Shown here: piece after piece, positions 36,109-46,903 of the stretch
Layout of the letters: every line of letters starts with the position of its first letter
How positions within the stretch are numbered: position 1 is the first letter of the stretch
Origin: Lobosporangium transversale
Lineage: Eukaryota; Mortierellomycota; Mortierellomycetes; Mortierellales; Mortierellaceae
Length of the DNA: 64,000 nucleotides
Reading direction: 5' to 3'
Assembly: GCF_002105155.1 (NCBI RefSeq)
Contig: NW_019029051.1
Coordinates: forward strand, 88,351 to 152,350
Made by a program: the position numbers and the translations under genes
Notes under the pieces: model-generated
Told to the model about the DNA's origin: nothing
Seen by the model: the letters and a program-made list of their open reading frames with translations, nothing else
Database searches by the model: none

Positions 36109-37542
36109 TTAGACAGTCAACAGCTCATCGTCAATTCTTTGAGTATTGCCACTGTCCTTCCAGCGAGCATTCATCCGCACTGTATCAAAACTCCTATCGT
36201 GCCAGAAATGCACCAAATTCACCCCTTGGTCCAGTTCCGCGTCGGTTTGCCAGTATGGGTGCTTAAAATAGTCGTCCTCACAGGTAAAATGAACAACCCA
36301 AGCTTCTTCTGCTGGGAGTAAACGTTTGTAAGTTAGCGTCTTGCTGATATGGTCCTTAATAGAAGTTTGACTCCCTGTAGCCAAAAGCTCGATAACAACC
36401 GTAGGTTTTCCTGCTTTCTTGATGACAATGTCACTATATTTGTGGTCCTCACGCTCACGGAGGTGCCACTGGCCAATGGTCTCATATTTTTTTGTTTTGT
36501 TTAGCCAGTTGGTGAGAACTCTCATCAATTCCGTGCCATAGACGCTTTCTCGAGGGACACTGGCGTTGTAGTCGCCCATAACCTTAACTGTTCTCCCCGA
36601 ACTTTTGTATGATCGATCTTCCGCCTGCAAAATCAAGTCTTTATCGAAAAATCGAAGAGCAATCTTCATAATCTCTAGAATATCCAATGATCCTCCTCTT
36701 TTCTTTGGGGGTGACTCTGAAGGAGCGTTGGGATATTTTGATGGAATAATATATCTCCTCACAAACGAGTCAATGAATGCTGAGGCCATACGGTAGTTAC
36801 TGCCATCAAGTCTTATCAGCACCCCTTCTGCAGTTAGGAAGTCTGCCAATCCCTGTTGTTCCGTGTCTGTGATAGATATATCGCCGAGATACCCAATAAA
36901 ATCTGTTCGGAGAAGATTAACAGCATCTGTAGCTGATTCATTCAAAAGTGAATCGACCATCCTTCTAAAAGTATGGTACGAAAACATCCTCTCATTCTGA
37001 TTGTGTGTGGAGAAGACCTGCCATGTATCGTAATCGAGACATTTCGTCGAGCCGTTGACTTTCGAGCGAAGATCCTCATGAATGGAGCGTCCACAAAGAC
37101 AAATCATTCCTGGATGACTATTGACATTGAGCACAATTCATTGTATTAGAATGGCACATCAACTCGTGGAGAGTTAACTAAGCTTAAAAAACATACCCAT
37201 TTGACTTCGAGTGTACGTCTCGCATCACCAAAAGTTCTCCAGAAAACAGACTCATTATTGCGAACGTTAACTTCCTCAAATGATAGTCTAAATGAAAAAT
37301 ATAAGGTCAGTACCGGTACAATAGCGCATACATTGCATCCACTTTATCCATTTTCGCGGAAGTTGGCTTACGGGAGGCAGCGATACCCAAAGTCAGTTAA
37401 TTGGGTGAGAGGCACGTGCGCCTATGAGCATCACTAAATCGCGGCGAAAAACGCTCTGTAGTATTTCCTTATTTTTGTCATGGTCCGCAGGATCCACATA
37501 GTAGACTTTATTAACATCGTCGAATCTGATCGGTCCATTGAC
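36109..37542 (-). pseudogene. CRN NTPase-nuclease body, NTPase deleted (right arm)
   Basis: Mirror of 21812-23245, with the same missing header, the same 29-bp Walker A deletion (near 37406) and the same roughly 383-bp Walker B deletion. The last exon is open over about 336 codons in both arms. Confidence 0.85.
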
Positions 37543-37692
37543 TGTCCGGAATGCAATGAGACAGACCATGGCGATTATAAATTGAGGTTCATTCTGCTTC
37601 TTTCTGCTCCAAATCATACTTTTAACCTGCTTTTTTTTTTTTTTTTTTTTTTTTTCATCATGTACCAGAGATATTCGAGCTCTGCCTGCTAG

Positions 37693-37886
37693 ATCCCTGC
37701 ATCTGGGTATCCCACGGGGCCAACAGAGCTTACGAGGAGGACTCTGTTCAAGATGAGTAAGGATGACCTTTCCCAGGCTTGTGAGAGTGCAGGAGGATCA
37801 TTTGTGATGCGCACTCACACGCTGGAAGAGCACGCACAGTTTTCCAAGAAGGTGCGATCTCCGCACCAAGAGAGTTCAACAAAATA
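37693..37886 (+). pseudogene. Unrecognised coding remnant (right arm)
   Basis: Mirror of 21468-21661. It opens after a CTAG acceptor at 37692 and ends at a TAA at 37886. The family is unknown. Confidence 0.35.
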
Positions 37887-37946
37887 AACTGGGTTGTTAC
37901 AAACGTTTATGTGAATGAATAAGCTTTTTTTATTTTCTGAAAACAA

Positions 37947-40900
37947 TTAGTCGCCATCTTGCAGTGTTAAGGACGATTCTTGCTCGTTGGATTTGATCTT
38001 CTTTTCTCTTCCATGCTCAATTGCCTCTCCACTTCTCTTGATGGAATCCAATAGCTCAATCTCGTTCTCATGAAAGTATTCGGCAATGTTGCCCTCATCT
38101 ATCACCATTAGAGCCTGCCTTGAATCTGGGGGATGCATGGTCTTATTTTTATCTGACAATTTTCCAGGATACATTAACAACAAGCTAAGATACCTTTCAT
38201 TCGGAGGGCAAAAGCGGTCAAAGTTGGGCAAATGGTGTACATTGATCGCGTCGCGGCTAATTGTCTCTAAGGCGTGTGCTGCTTTCATACCATCAAGCTT
38301 CTTCACGAATTTGAGCTGGACAAATACGGGGTACATCTTTTTGTTGATCTTGAGAATAAACACAATGTCTGGACCAGTGATTTCGTCCGTGGGGAAATAA
38401 AATGGAGGAATCTCTCTTTTATCAATCCTCGAATCATGGTCGAAATGGGCCTCCAAGAATTGCTCCATAGTCAAGTCACTGCAATCAGCTCCAATGCGGG
38501 ATTTTTTCCATCCAACTATGGTGGCTTCGTGATCAACCAGATCCAGAGGTGCATTTTTTGGAAACATCTTTTTCGCAAGCGTCTTGTTGTGGAAGATGTT
38601 GATCAAGCTCAAAGGAACTTGACACTCCCAAAATTTTCCATGTATTTTGGGGTCTTTAGTGAATGTCCAAAAGGTAACTATCATGTTGTGAAATCCAGGG
38701 TCTGATTTTTGAAAGTAATTGTGGACTGCAAGAAACACAAATGGTTCGTCGATCACTGTACGATATTCTGGCGATTTTGACTTGATAAACTCCATCCTAC
38801 CAAGCGCCGATTCTACAAGTTGGGGAAGTTCCTTAGCGATAACAGTTTGTACTCCAAATAACACCATGCGAACAAGTGCTACTTTGACGAGATAGAGCAT
38901 CTCAGATTTCTCCACATTAAGCGCCTTCATAGCGTGATGAAAGTCAGAGCATAAGTTCCCCCTTTTCCTCTGGTTCAAATCATCAGGGCAAGTTGTTAGC
39001 CTTTGTTGCACGTCCTTTATCTCCTTCATCCAGATTGGCTCTTCTTGAGATCCTGGCTCATTTTGCTCCCTTTTAGTCTCCTCGATCGCATTGTGCTTCC
39101 ATATAGTTCCCTCGATCACGCTGATAATGGGTCGGAATCGGCCTCGGAGGAGTCGGTACATCGTATCGACTGCAGCTGGCGGTATCATTTCATCGATTTT
39201 TTCACGACCTGTAGTCACTTGATCTTTAAGACGCTCTAAGTATTCGGTGATTTGTGCTATACTACTCCATCCAGAAAAATTGGTGATACGATAGGATTGA
39301 CCTCCATCCGGTTCCTTGGTACCTTTGGCTTCTGCGCCAGAATCCTCCAACCATTGAAGGTCATTAAGACTAAGGCCAGTCCCACACGGAATGATACAAA
39401 CATGTTGCGAATCCGTGGTTACTGTTTCAAGGCCATGGACTACAGGCGATAGTAATGGTCTCGGTCTGCTATCGGGTAGGTTCGATTGGAATCGTTTCTC
39501 AAATACTCGGCTGAAATTCTGAGCCTCATCAACTACAATCAGAATTTTGGTCGATGGATTCAGTTGACTTTGAACTTGTTCAAAAGCTTTTTGAACGACA
39601 CGGCGTACGTTCCCTCTTCCAACACCTCCCTCGTGGAAGCTTGCGGCTATAGTATTGAAAAGCTTGTCAAAAATATCGGGTACCTCCTTGCTGAAAGCTG
39701 AGGGGCAAACCTGCAAGAGCATCAAGCTTTCACAAGTTAGGTTTTTGTTCAATCCCAGACAGTGTTGGAAGATCAGTAGTCTTGACAGGAGTAGGCAGTG
39801 CGTGATTGCTTGTGTGTTAAGGCCATTTTCTGCCTTATCTTGATTATTATATAACCGTGCCAAATTTGCCTCTTGCATAAACTTAGCAAGCGATGTCAAG
39901 TCATTGGATCCTCTATCGGTGCTGCTGGCGTTCAAATAGATGCCCCATTTCTGGGAAAGAATCTCGATGACAGTCCTGGTCTTCCCGCAACCACTAACTC
40001 CAAACAATGATAGTTGACGAGGATCATCTTCATAAATTTTTTTGATTGCCTCTTCACATGGATGGTATATAGTGTTATTGAGAGATGTCGATGGGCTAAG
40101 GAGAAGAAGACTTGGCCATTCTTTTTTCTCGCTTGGCGTTCCTCTCCTAGGGACTTTCGGTAGACCTGACACAACTCCCCCAGTCAGTGGAAGTTTAAGG
40201 TCACCATTGGCGTATGATTCTAGGAATTGCTTGACCTTTCCCTGGAAGAATCCCTTCTTGATTCTCTCAAGCCAGAGTCTCTCTAGATATGACATGTGAC
40301 GGACAATGTTAATATGCCGTAAAAACTAATGTGCTATATAACCCGTAATATAACCCGACAAATCTCTTACCATCCTCATCATTTAGTTCTAAAGCTCTTG
40401 GACCTAAGTATCCATAATGTTTCAAGAAAAGGCGTTAGAATAAGCTGCAGCATGTAGCAAAAGATTAAACGAGAAATTGACTCAATCCACAACCACAAAA
40501 AAAAAGAAAAGAAAGGGCATTAGGAATAGGCTCCGGGTGTGCAAACTCAATCAAAAGACCCAAGGAATGAATGCAGAGCATCTGCGATGCTGAAAGTCTA
40601 CTTGAGAAATAGACTCATTTACTGTTGACTTGAGAACTCGTACCTGCAGAGGATCCTAACAATTACAACAGCAATAAAATAAATAAACATGTTAGCATGA
40701 ACAGTAATGTTGATCAATGACGTCATGCACAGGAGTTTAAGCTCCATCTGGCTGAAAATATCAGTAGCCAGCCCATCAAGAGCTACCTTGTGATGGCCGC
40801 TGGACGATGACGTGTATGGTTTTCTTCGCTGGAGCAGAACCAAAGACCTCAGAGATCTCGCTTGTTGCTCTGGTGAGTAGCTCCTTTGATTCAATATTGG

Positions 40901-41102
40901 CGAGATTGATTGTAGCGCCCTCATCAAGAACAGAGACGTGGAAGAGATTCAATTTGCCAGCTGCAATGTCGTCGAATTGAGGTTCGTTCTTCTTCTTGAT
41001 TGCATCTTTGAGAGCAGCAATTGAGTCATCAGCATCCAATTGGACTTCAAATGCGGAAGAGTCGCCGTCGAGAATACAAAAGAGCTTAATTTTTTGAGTC
41101 AT
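37947..41102 (-). CDS. Chimeric Crinkler (CRN)-type effector-like protein, right copy
   Basis: Exons 41102-40787, 40655-40623, 40403-40371 and 40282-37947 sum to 905 codons, the same as the left copy. The first 78 or so codons are not those of the left copy. They start MTQKIKLFCILDGDSSAF, and over this stretch they match the CRN at 54917 with only one difference seen (LDEGA versus PDEGA). From the shared GCAACAAGC at 40868 inward the gene is identical to the left CRN: HVIVQRP, Walker A GVSGCGKT, Walker B VVDEAQNF, and the nuclease-like D...QLK site. The header swap preserved the reading frame and the exon length (316 nt). The upstream 270 bp also match the CRN at 54.9 kb, so this body now sits under a different promoter. 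Both changes are visible in the sequence; expression is not known. Confidence 0.87.
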
Positions 41103-41122
41103 CTTGGTTTAATTGCGTACTG

Positions 41123-41155
<33 letters not shown>

Positions 41156-41376
41156 TTGACAGTAAATCAGCAAGAGCGAATTTGATTAAAGTGAACTGAG
41201 CAAGAATGTTGGCGTTAATGTGAAGATTGAAAGAGAAATGCTTAGAGGAAGAGGGATGAAAGAAAGAAAGATGGATGTGTGAGAAAAAAAAAAGAGTGGC
41301 AATAGGATGTGCTCACTAAAAATAAAATTACGTACACGCGTTTTTATTCCCATCATCCATCACACAATTATATACA
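41103..41376 (-). promoter_or_regulatory. Upstream region of the chimeric CRN, shared with the third CRN
   Basis: It is the reverse complement of about 54643-54916 with few differences. The T tract on the coding strand (29 bases here, 27 there) is followed by CAG about 20 bp before the ATG, which looks like the end of a 5' UTR intron. Sharing stops near 41376, outside of which the flanks differ. Confidence 0.65.
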
Positions 41377-41853
41377 TTTTCTCTCTATTGCTTCAGAATC
41401 TTTGTTTTCGCACCTCTACACGTTAAACATTTAATTATCTCTTTCTTTACATCTTTAATTTTTGCTCCTCCATGTGCACCTCTTTCTCTCTCTCTAGACA
41501 CCTCTTACTCTCTCTTTCCTCGCTTATTTTGTCCATTATTTTTTTATTTTCCTCACCAATTTTTTTCACTTTTATCTCTCAGCACACATTCCCTGCCCAT
41601 TTTTTATTTCATTCTCTGTGCACCTATTTCTCTCTCTCGCTCTCTTTGCACAGCTTTTTCTCATTCTGTGAATCAATCATTTCAATTTACTTTCGCACAC
41701 CGATTTCCTTTCCTTATACGCACCCATTTTCCTTTCCTTATACGCACCCATTTTCCCTGCTCACTGATTTTTCCTTCGCTTCCTCTGTTCTAGTTTTCCT
41801 CACTCAGTACACACCTAATTTCCTCCCATTTGTATTTTCCTTTCATTGCGTTC
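41377..41853. other. Pyrimidine-rich low-complexity sequence
   Basis: Strongly C/T-biased plus strand with recurring tctctctctc and ccttatacgcacccatttt-like units (two adjacent copies near 41711-41755). The open frame through it is low complexity and not supported as a gene. Confidence 0.5.
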
Positions 41854-43524
41854 CAGTGCTCCTAATCGGTACATTCGATTCAATACACCTTCGAACCGAA
41901 ATCGAATTGACCAAGGTAAGGTTCATATCGCATCGAAACCGAATGAATACATATTGTCGAAACCGAATCGAATGTATCGAATATTCGATGCATTCGGTAA
42001 ACCGAATCATTCGGTGCCTCGATTGTACCGATTCAATTCATTTGATATACCGAATCATTCGGTACATTGATAAACCGATTAAAATCTTTATAAATTTTTT
42101 CTCACGGCACTCTTAATCAAAATGTGGATTTAAATCGTGGATTAAGAAAAATATTACCATGAAGATAAGGTTAAAACACATGTTTATAGAAAATAAAGCC
42201 TAACAACGAGTGCGAGATATCTGGTGCGTTATACTTAAATACTCAACTGCGGCATCAGGACAACAAATGTGTTTGCATTCGCTTCATTTCGCCTCATTTC
42301 CTTTCCTTTTCCTTTTTTTTTTTTTTTTTTTCTCTCTTTTCCTTTTCATGCATTACTCAATTCAGCCCAAAACATCTCTTAAAATGAGTAAACGACGTCG
42401 TCGAATTATCGAGGAGGAAGAAGAAGAAGTATATATTGATTACATTTGCCATATTACTTTGTATTAAGAAAAGAAGGAAAAAACTTAACCTTAATGTTTA
42501 AATTAATACCTCCATTGCAATTTTATCATACATGAACTTAAGGTTTATGACGTTGGTTACACTTCTATGTCTGCCAGCTTTGACGCACCTGACAACGATA
42601 TGGCGGGAAAACCTTTGGTTCATCGAATATGTCAACTTCAGGGGTCATCCAGCATCTGTGGCGAGTACATCATGCAAAGTTTTAACCTAATTGATATAGC
42701 TTACTATGTATATGGAACCAAAGTTCAATAGGACAAAGAGAGGGGTCTTTATTTCTGGACAGACGACATCTTATATACTATAAGATATCGTCTGCCCCAC
42801 GTGAGTGGTAAATTAAATCATCGTATACGCTATATGGGTCTATTTGGTGCACATCACATCACTAAAGATAGCAATGCCAATGATGGCAGTCTCTCCAAGC
42901 AAGGCCCGATGGACAAGATGCTTAATTCAATTTCTCAGCCAAAAGTATTTGACCCTACGAAATTTGACGAATTGCTTGTCCGATTCGTTATCACAACAAA
43001 GCAGCCATTTACGATTGTCAAAAGCACTGCTCTCCAGGAGCTTCTAGTCCATGCTACAATGGCTACAGCATCTCAAGTAAAGCTACCGTCTGATGACACC
43101 TTGGCAACCAAGGTAAAACTATTATTACTATGATTATGATTATGATTATGATTATTATTACTCTTCAATTATTATTTTTTTTTTTATAACAAACATCAAC
43201 CAAACACTGACAAAAAGATGGATTAAAAATAGGCTAAGCTAAAATACCAATACATGGAGCATCAAGTCATAAGCTTATTTGAGGATATTAACAAGGTATC
43301 ACTGACCGTTGATGGCTGGACAAGCCCTTTCCAAGACAACTTCCTGGGGGTAACAGCTCACTGGATTGATCATGACTGGCGCCAACAAGAGCTGGTCATT
43401 GGATTTGAGCCATTGTATGGAGCGCATACAGGTGAGAACTTAGCGGAATCTCTGGCTAAGGTCATCGATCGATTTAAAATTGGTGACAAGCTTCTAAGTA
43501 TCACCACCGACAATGCGTCAAATA

Positions 43525-45156
43525 CACTATCATGCAAAACTGATTCAATAATTCATTCCCATGTGCATTTCTTTTTTTCATTCCTAGAAACTGTATATGC
43601 ATACACCACTCATACTTTGGTTTAATAAAGCTCCCGTCTTCTTCTACGTCATAGTGATGCGTTGTGACATTAGCTTGTCTCATTTGAATAGCTAATGACT
43701 TTTTTGTTCATGCAGGTCATTGAATCAGTTTCACATGTGGTCTAAAATGTTGCCCATGACAACTTTTGGACGTCATTTAATGCCAGTAAAAAAAGGACTT
43801 TTCTCTCTTTCCTTTATGAACACCTGCTTAACTCTCTCTTAACTATACCTTCACAGAATATGAGACCCACTCCACAAAGGAAAGTCAACGAAGCCAGGAG
43901 GCTAATGATGGGAGGCATGTCTACTAGAGAAACTGCTGCTAGTGTTGGTATATCAATAGCGACGGCCACCAGGATCTATGCACATAATAAGGAGTACATG
44001 CCAGTCAATAAAGGCGGTCGACCAAGGAAAGTACCTAGAGGTATCATGCAGTATCTTAAGGCGAACATGAAACGAGGTACACTCAACTCTGCAGTTGAGG
44101 CCACCGTCAGAGCCAACCAGCTCATACCAGCGGCTGTTTCTGAGACCACCGTTAGACGACGGCTCAAGGAGTTAGGATTGACAGCAAAGAGGCGTGTACA
44201 TAAGCCAGCTTAACGTCGACGGCATATTAAAGCTCGTTTGCATTTTATCAAAAAGTATAAGGAATGGACTCTGGAAGATTGGAAAAAGGTTATTTGGTCA
44301 GATGAATCGAAAATAAACCGAATCTGCTCTGATGGCGTGCAGTGGATCTGGGGCGACAATCCGGGACGCCTCACTCGCAGGTCGGTGCAAGGCACTGTCA
44401 AGTTTGGGGGTGGTAATGTTAAAGTGTGGTCATGCTTCTCATGGTACGGACCTGGATACATTGCAAAGATTGACAATAATATGGACGCACAACTTTACAT
44501 CAAACTACTGCAGGAGGATCTACAGATGTCGCTTGATGACTGGGGCCTAACTAAAAGCGATATCGTCTTTCAGCACGACAATGACTCGAAGCACACGGCG
44601 AAGATTGTTAGGAAGTATTTGGAGTCAGTACATCTGACAGAAGAGGAAGGTACACTTCTAGAGTGGCCAGCACAATCCCCTGACCTCAACCCTATTGAAC
44701 ACATGTGGGCAGAATTGGATAGGCGGCTCTCTAGGTATCCGGAGCGAGCTAAGAGCTGTGATGAACTATGGGAGCGAGTATCGGTTGAATGGTACAGGAT
44801 CCCAGTGGGCTTCTGCCGCAAACTCATCATAGGTATCCATAAGAGACTCCAAGCTGTCAGTGATGCCCATGGTTGGAATACTATCTATTGATGTAAGGTT
44901 ATGGCTCACAAAAGAATAAAGATCTTTGGCCACCGAATGGGCACATGTGAAACTGATTCAATGACCTGAATGAACAAAAAAGTAATTAGCTATTCAAATG
45001 AGACAAGCTAATGTCACAACGCATCACTATGACGTAGAAGAAGACGGGAGCTTTATTAAACCAAAGTATGAGTGGTGTATGCATATACGGTTTCTAGGAA
45101 TGAAAAAAAGAAATGCACATGGGAATGAATTATTGAATCAGTTTTGCATGATAGTG
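43525..45156 (+). mobile_element. Tc1/mariner element, copy B, inside the hAT gene
   Basis: The 1,632-bp element is flanked by TA at 43523-43524 and 45157-45158. Long inverted ends begin CACTATCATGCAAAACTG. It is closely related to copy A. It lies in the coding strand orientation of the hAT gene. Confidence 0.94.
43860..44891 (+). pseudogene. Tc1/mariner transposase of copy B, one nonsense codon
   Basis: A single frame runs 343 codons with one internal TAA at 44211-44213, where copy A reads TTT-ACG in another frame. The N-terminal helix-turn-helix begins MRPTPQRKVNEARR, followed by the GGRPRKV linker. The catalytic residues lie in WSDESKI, FQHDNDSKH and DLNPIEHMW, with 39 residues between the second Asp and the Glu. 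Apart from the stop it is full length, so it is a very recent loss. Confidence 0.9.
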
Positions 45157-45610
45157 TATGTCCAAAATGATCCGAGAGCTTGAAAAGCATCCCAAGGCAG
45201 TAGAATGGTAATTCTCAGTCACTTTTAATAATGCTAGCGCATCTAGTAATGAGTTATCTCTAACGCTTCTCTTAAAAAAAATAAAAATAAATAAAAATAA
45301 AAAACATTAGGCCGCTCAAGGATGGCTTATACCATGTGCCATGCCTTGGACACATCATTAATCTGGCAGTTCAGGCGATTTTGGGCCCAAGTGGTTTGAA
45401 TGACTTGGCTCCTGAAAATGACAGTCTCTACGTGAACAACAATGAGTGTGAGGATGCGGTTGGGTTAACGCTTGTAACGCTGAGTACATTACAGAAACTC
45501 AGAAAAGGCATTGTTAAGATCAGGTCAGTATTACTATATAATCTTGACTGCAAATATAAACTTGAATCATGAAACTTAACTATAAAATACCTTTTATATC
45601 GACTTATACA
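45157..45610 (+). other. hAT gene segment after the Tc1 insertion, including introns
   Basis: Coding resumes at 45157 for about 20 codons. An intron-like AT-rich stretch (aaataaaaataaat) follows, then the exon with CLGHIINLAVQ. Listed to show that this stretch holds no separate gene. Confidence 0.5.
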
Positions 45611-46475
45611 TAGAGCTTCGCCACAAAGAATTGACAAGTTTGGCCAGGTCTGTGCTATCCTGAAATGCCCAAACCTTGAACTGAAAAGGGATAACTGCAC
45701 ACGTTGGAACTCTACTTTCATCATGGTGGATAGGGTAATAACGTTAAGGCTAGCCTACCAGAGCATGTGCCAGAACGAACCGTTTTTATCGGCCTTCTCC
45801 CTGAAAGACGAAGAATGGGGATACCTGAAGGAGCTCAATATTTTGCTTAGCCAGTTTAATGATATCACAGCGACGGTGTCTTCTAGCCTGGGATACCCGA
45901 CAATCAACAGAGCCATGTCTGCTTACAACAACATGATCGACCACCTAGAAGATTATATTGAAAAAGAAGAGGATCCTCCACTAAAAAACGCAGCAGGTCA
46001 AGGGTTAAAGAAGCTTTTGCGTTATTATTCTAAAACTGATTCCTCAGCGGTCTATGCCGTCGCCACTGCTATGGACCCGAGGATGCGGTTTGACTGGTGG
46101 GAAGCTAACGAATGGGGTGAATATATTCAAAGCAGCCAAGACATGGTAACGAAGGTCTGGGAAGATGAATATTAGGGCAAAGAAGGCCTAAGTCAGCTTC
46201 CAGCTGAAGAAGAAGTGGAGATGAGACGCTATGGTATCAAGAAAAAAGGTGGAGAGCTTGAATTATACGTTCGAGAAGGAAGTTCTCTAGTTGCTAGTAA
46301 ACATGAGCCTCCAGAGTTAGTGTACTGGCGATCACAAAAGGAGCGCTTGCCCAATTTGGCGAATATGGCAAAGGACTATCTTGCAGTCCCTGTGACATCA
46401 ACCCCGACAGAAAGATGCTTTTCGCAAGACAAGTTCTTCCTGCCGCCTGAAAGAAAATAGCCTTAGCCCTACGAC

Positions 46476-46646
46476 CAGTGCTCCTATTCGAACCATTCGA
46501 ATCGAATTTGCCTGATATCGAATTCGATTCGAATAAAGTAAGTTCAAATTCGATTCGAATACGAATAGATAACAGGATTCGAATGCTATTCGAATGGTTC
46601 GAATGATTCAAGCCATTCAAACCATTCGAATCGAATAGGAGCACTG
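46476..46646. mobile_element. 171-bp MITE of the CAGTGCTCC family
   Basis: Its ends are CAGTGCTCCTATTCGAA and the inverse CGAATAGGAGCACTG. The interior is a dense array of attcgaat-type words. It interrupts the C-terminal end of the hAT transposase. No 8-bp duplication is visible at its flanks, so it may have arrived by conversion or the duplication has decayed. Confidence 0.7.
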
Positions 46647-46801
46647 GTTGAAAGAGATGCCTTGATTGAGAATTATATAGTTTTCTACATAAGAGTATAA
46701 GCATCTCTCAATACTAGCAAATCAAATAAAACTTTTTACAATACAACTCTGAACCAGGGCTATGAATTATAACACTCATACCACTTCGCAATTCAAACCA
46801 C

Positions 46802-46903
46802 CACGCTCCTATTCGAACCATTCGAACCATTGGACACTCGAACTATTCGAATAATTCGCGTCATTCGAACCATTCGAACCATTCGAATCGAATAGGAGCA
46901 CTG
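46802..46903. mobile_element. 102-bp MITE of the CAGTGCTCC family truncating Ty3
   Basis: The left end reads CACGCTCCTATTCGAAC (one change and one deletion) and the right end CGAATAGGAGCACTG at 46903. Immediately after it the Ty3 pol sequence begins, so this marks the broken 3' end of that element. The pol frame reads on into the MITE for about 30 codons. Confidence 0.65.

Larger units (their letters stand above)
30912..40868 (-). repeat. Right arm of the giant inverted repeat (about 9.96 kb)
   Basis: It is the reverse complement of 18486-28441. Its inner end is the LTR terminus TGTCACAG at 30912. Its outer end is within the header exon of the right CRN at 40868, where all three CRN headers share GCAACAAGC. 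Outside the arm the flanks are unrelated to the left flank, so the arms were not created by a simple local fold-back of a read. Confidence 0.97.
42382..46707 (+). pseudogene. hAT-family transposase gene, interrupted and with stop codons
   Basis: Segments in order: 42382 onward (MSKRRRRIIEEEEEE), 42801-43120 (LLVRFVITTKQPFTIV), 43233-43524 (LTVDGWTSPF, ITTDNASN), 45157-45220, about 45310-45535 (CLGHIINLAVQ), 45610-46172 (CTRWNSTF, AMDPRMRF) and 46176-46460. The last segment holds the hAT dimerisation region YWRSQKERLPNLANMAKDYL and VTSTPTERCFS. Reading would continue after the MITE with ERDALIEN. The Tc1 element sits right after DNASN, and removing it with one TA restores the frame. An in-frame TAG at 46173-46175 and another at 46458-46460 show that it is dead. 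Confidence 0.85.
41854..46903 (+). mobile_element. hAT transposon relic with nested insertions
   Basis: The left end at 41854 reads CAGTGCTCCTAATCGG. The far right has CGAATAGGAGCACTG ending at 46903. These are compatible hAT-type inverted ends. The flanks (TTGCGTTC and GACCCGCG) show no 8-bp duplication, so the pair may not be the original ends. The left 230 bp is rich in cgaatc/cggtac repeats. Inside are a hAT transposase gene, a full Tc1 element and one or two MITEs with the same ends. Confidence 0.6.

Noticed and set aside
41472-42116. 214-codon frame 5' of the hAT relic
   Set aside because: It runs through C/T-rich low-complexity sequence and the hAT terminal repeats, and shows no domain or splice support.
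42758-42793. Small imperfect hairpin (cagacgacatctta and its inverse) upstream of the hAT gene
   Set aside because: Short, imperfect and within a degenerate element. No terminator or RNA class fits.
41854-46903. hAT boundaries as a complete element with target duplication
   Set aside because: The flanking 8 bp at the two ends (ttgcgttc and gacccgcg) do not match, so completeness is not claimed.
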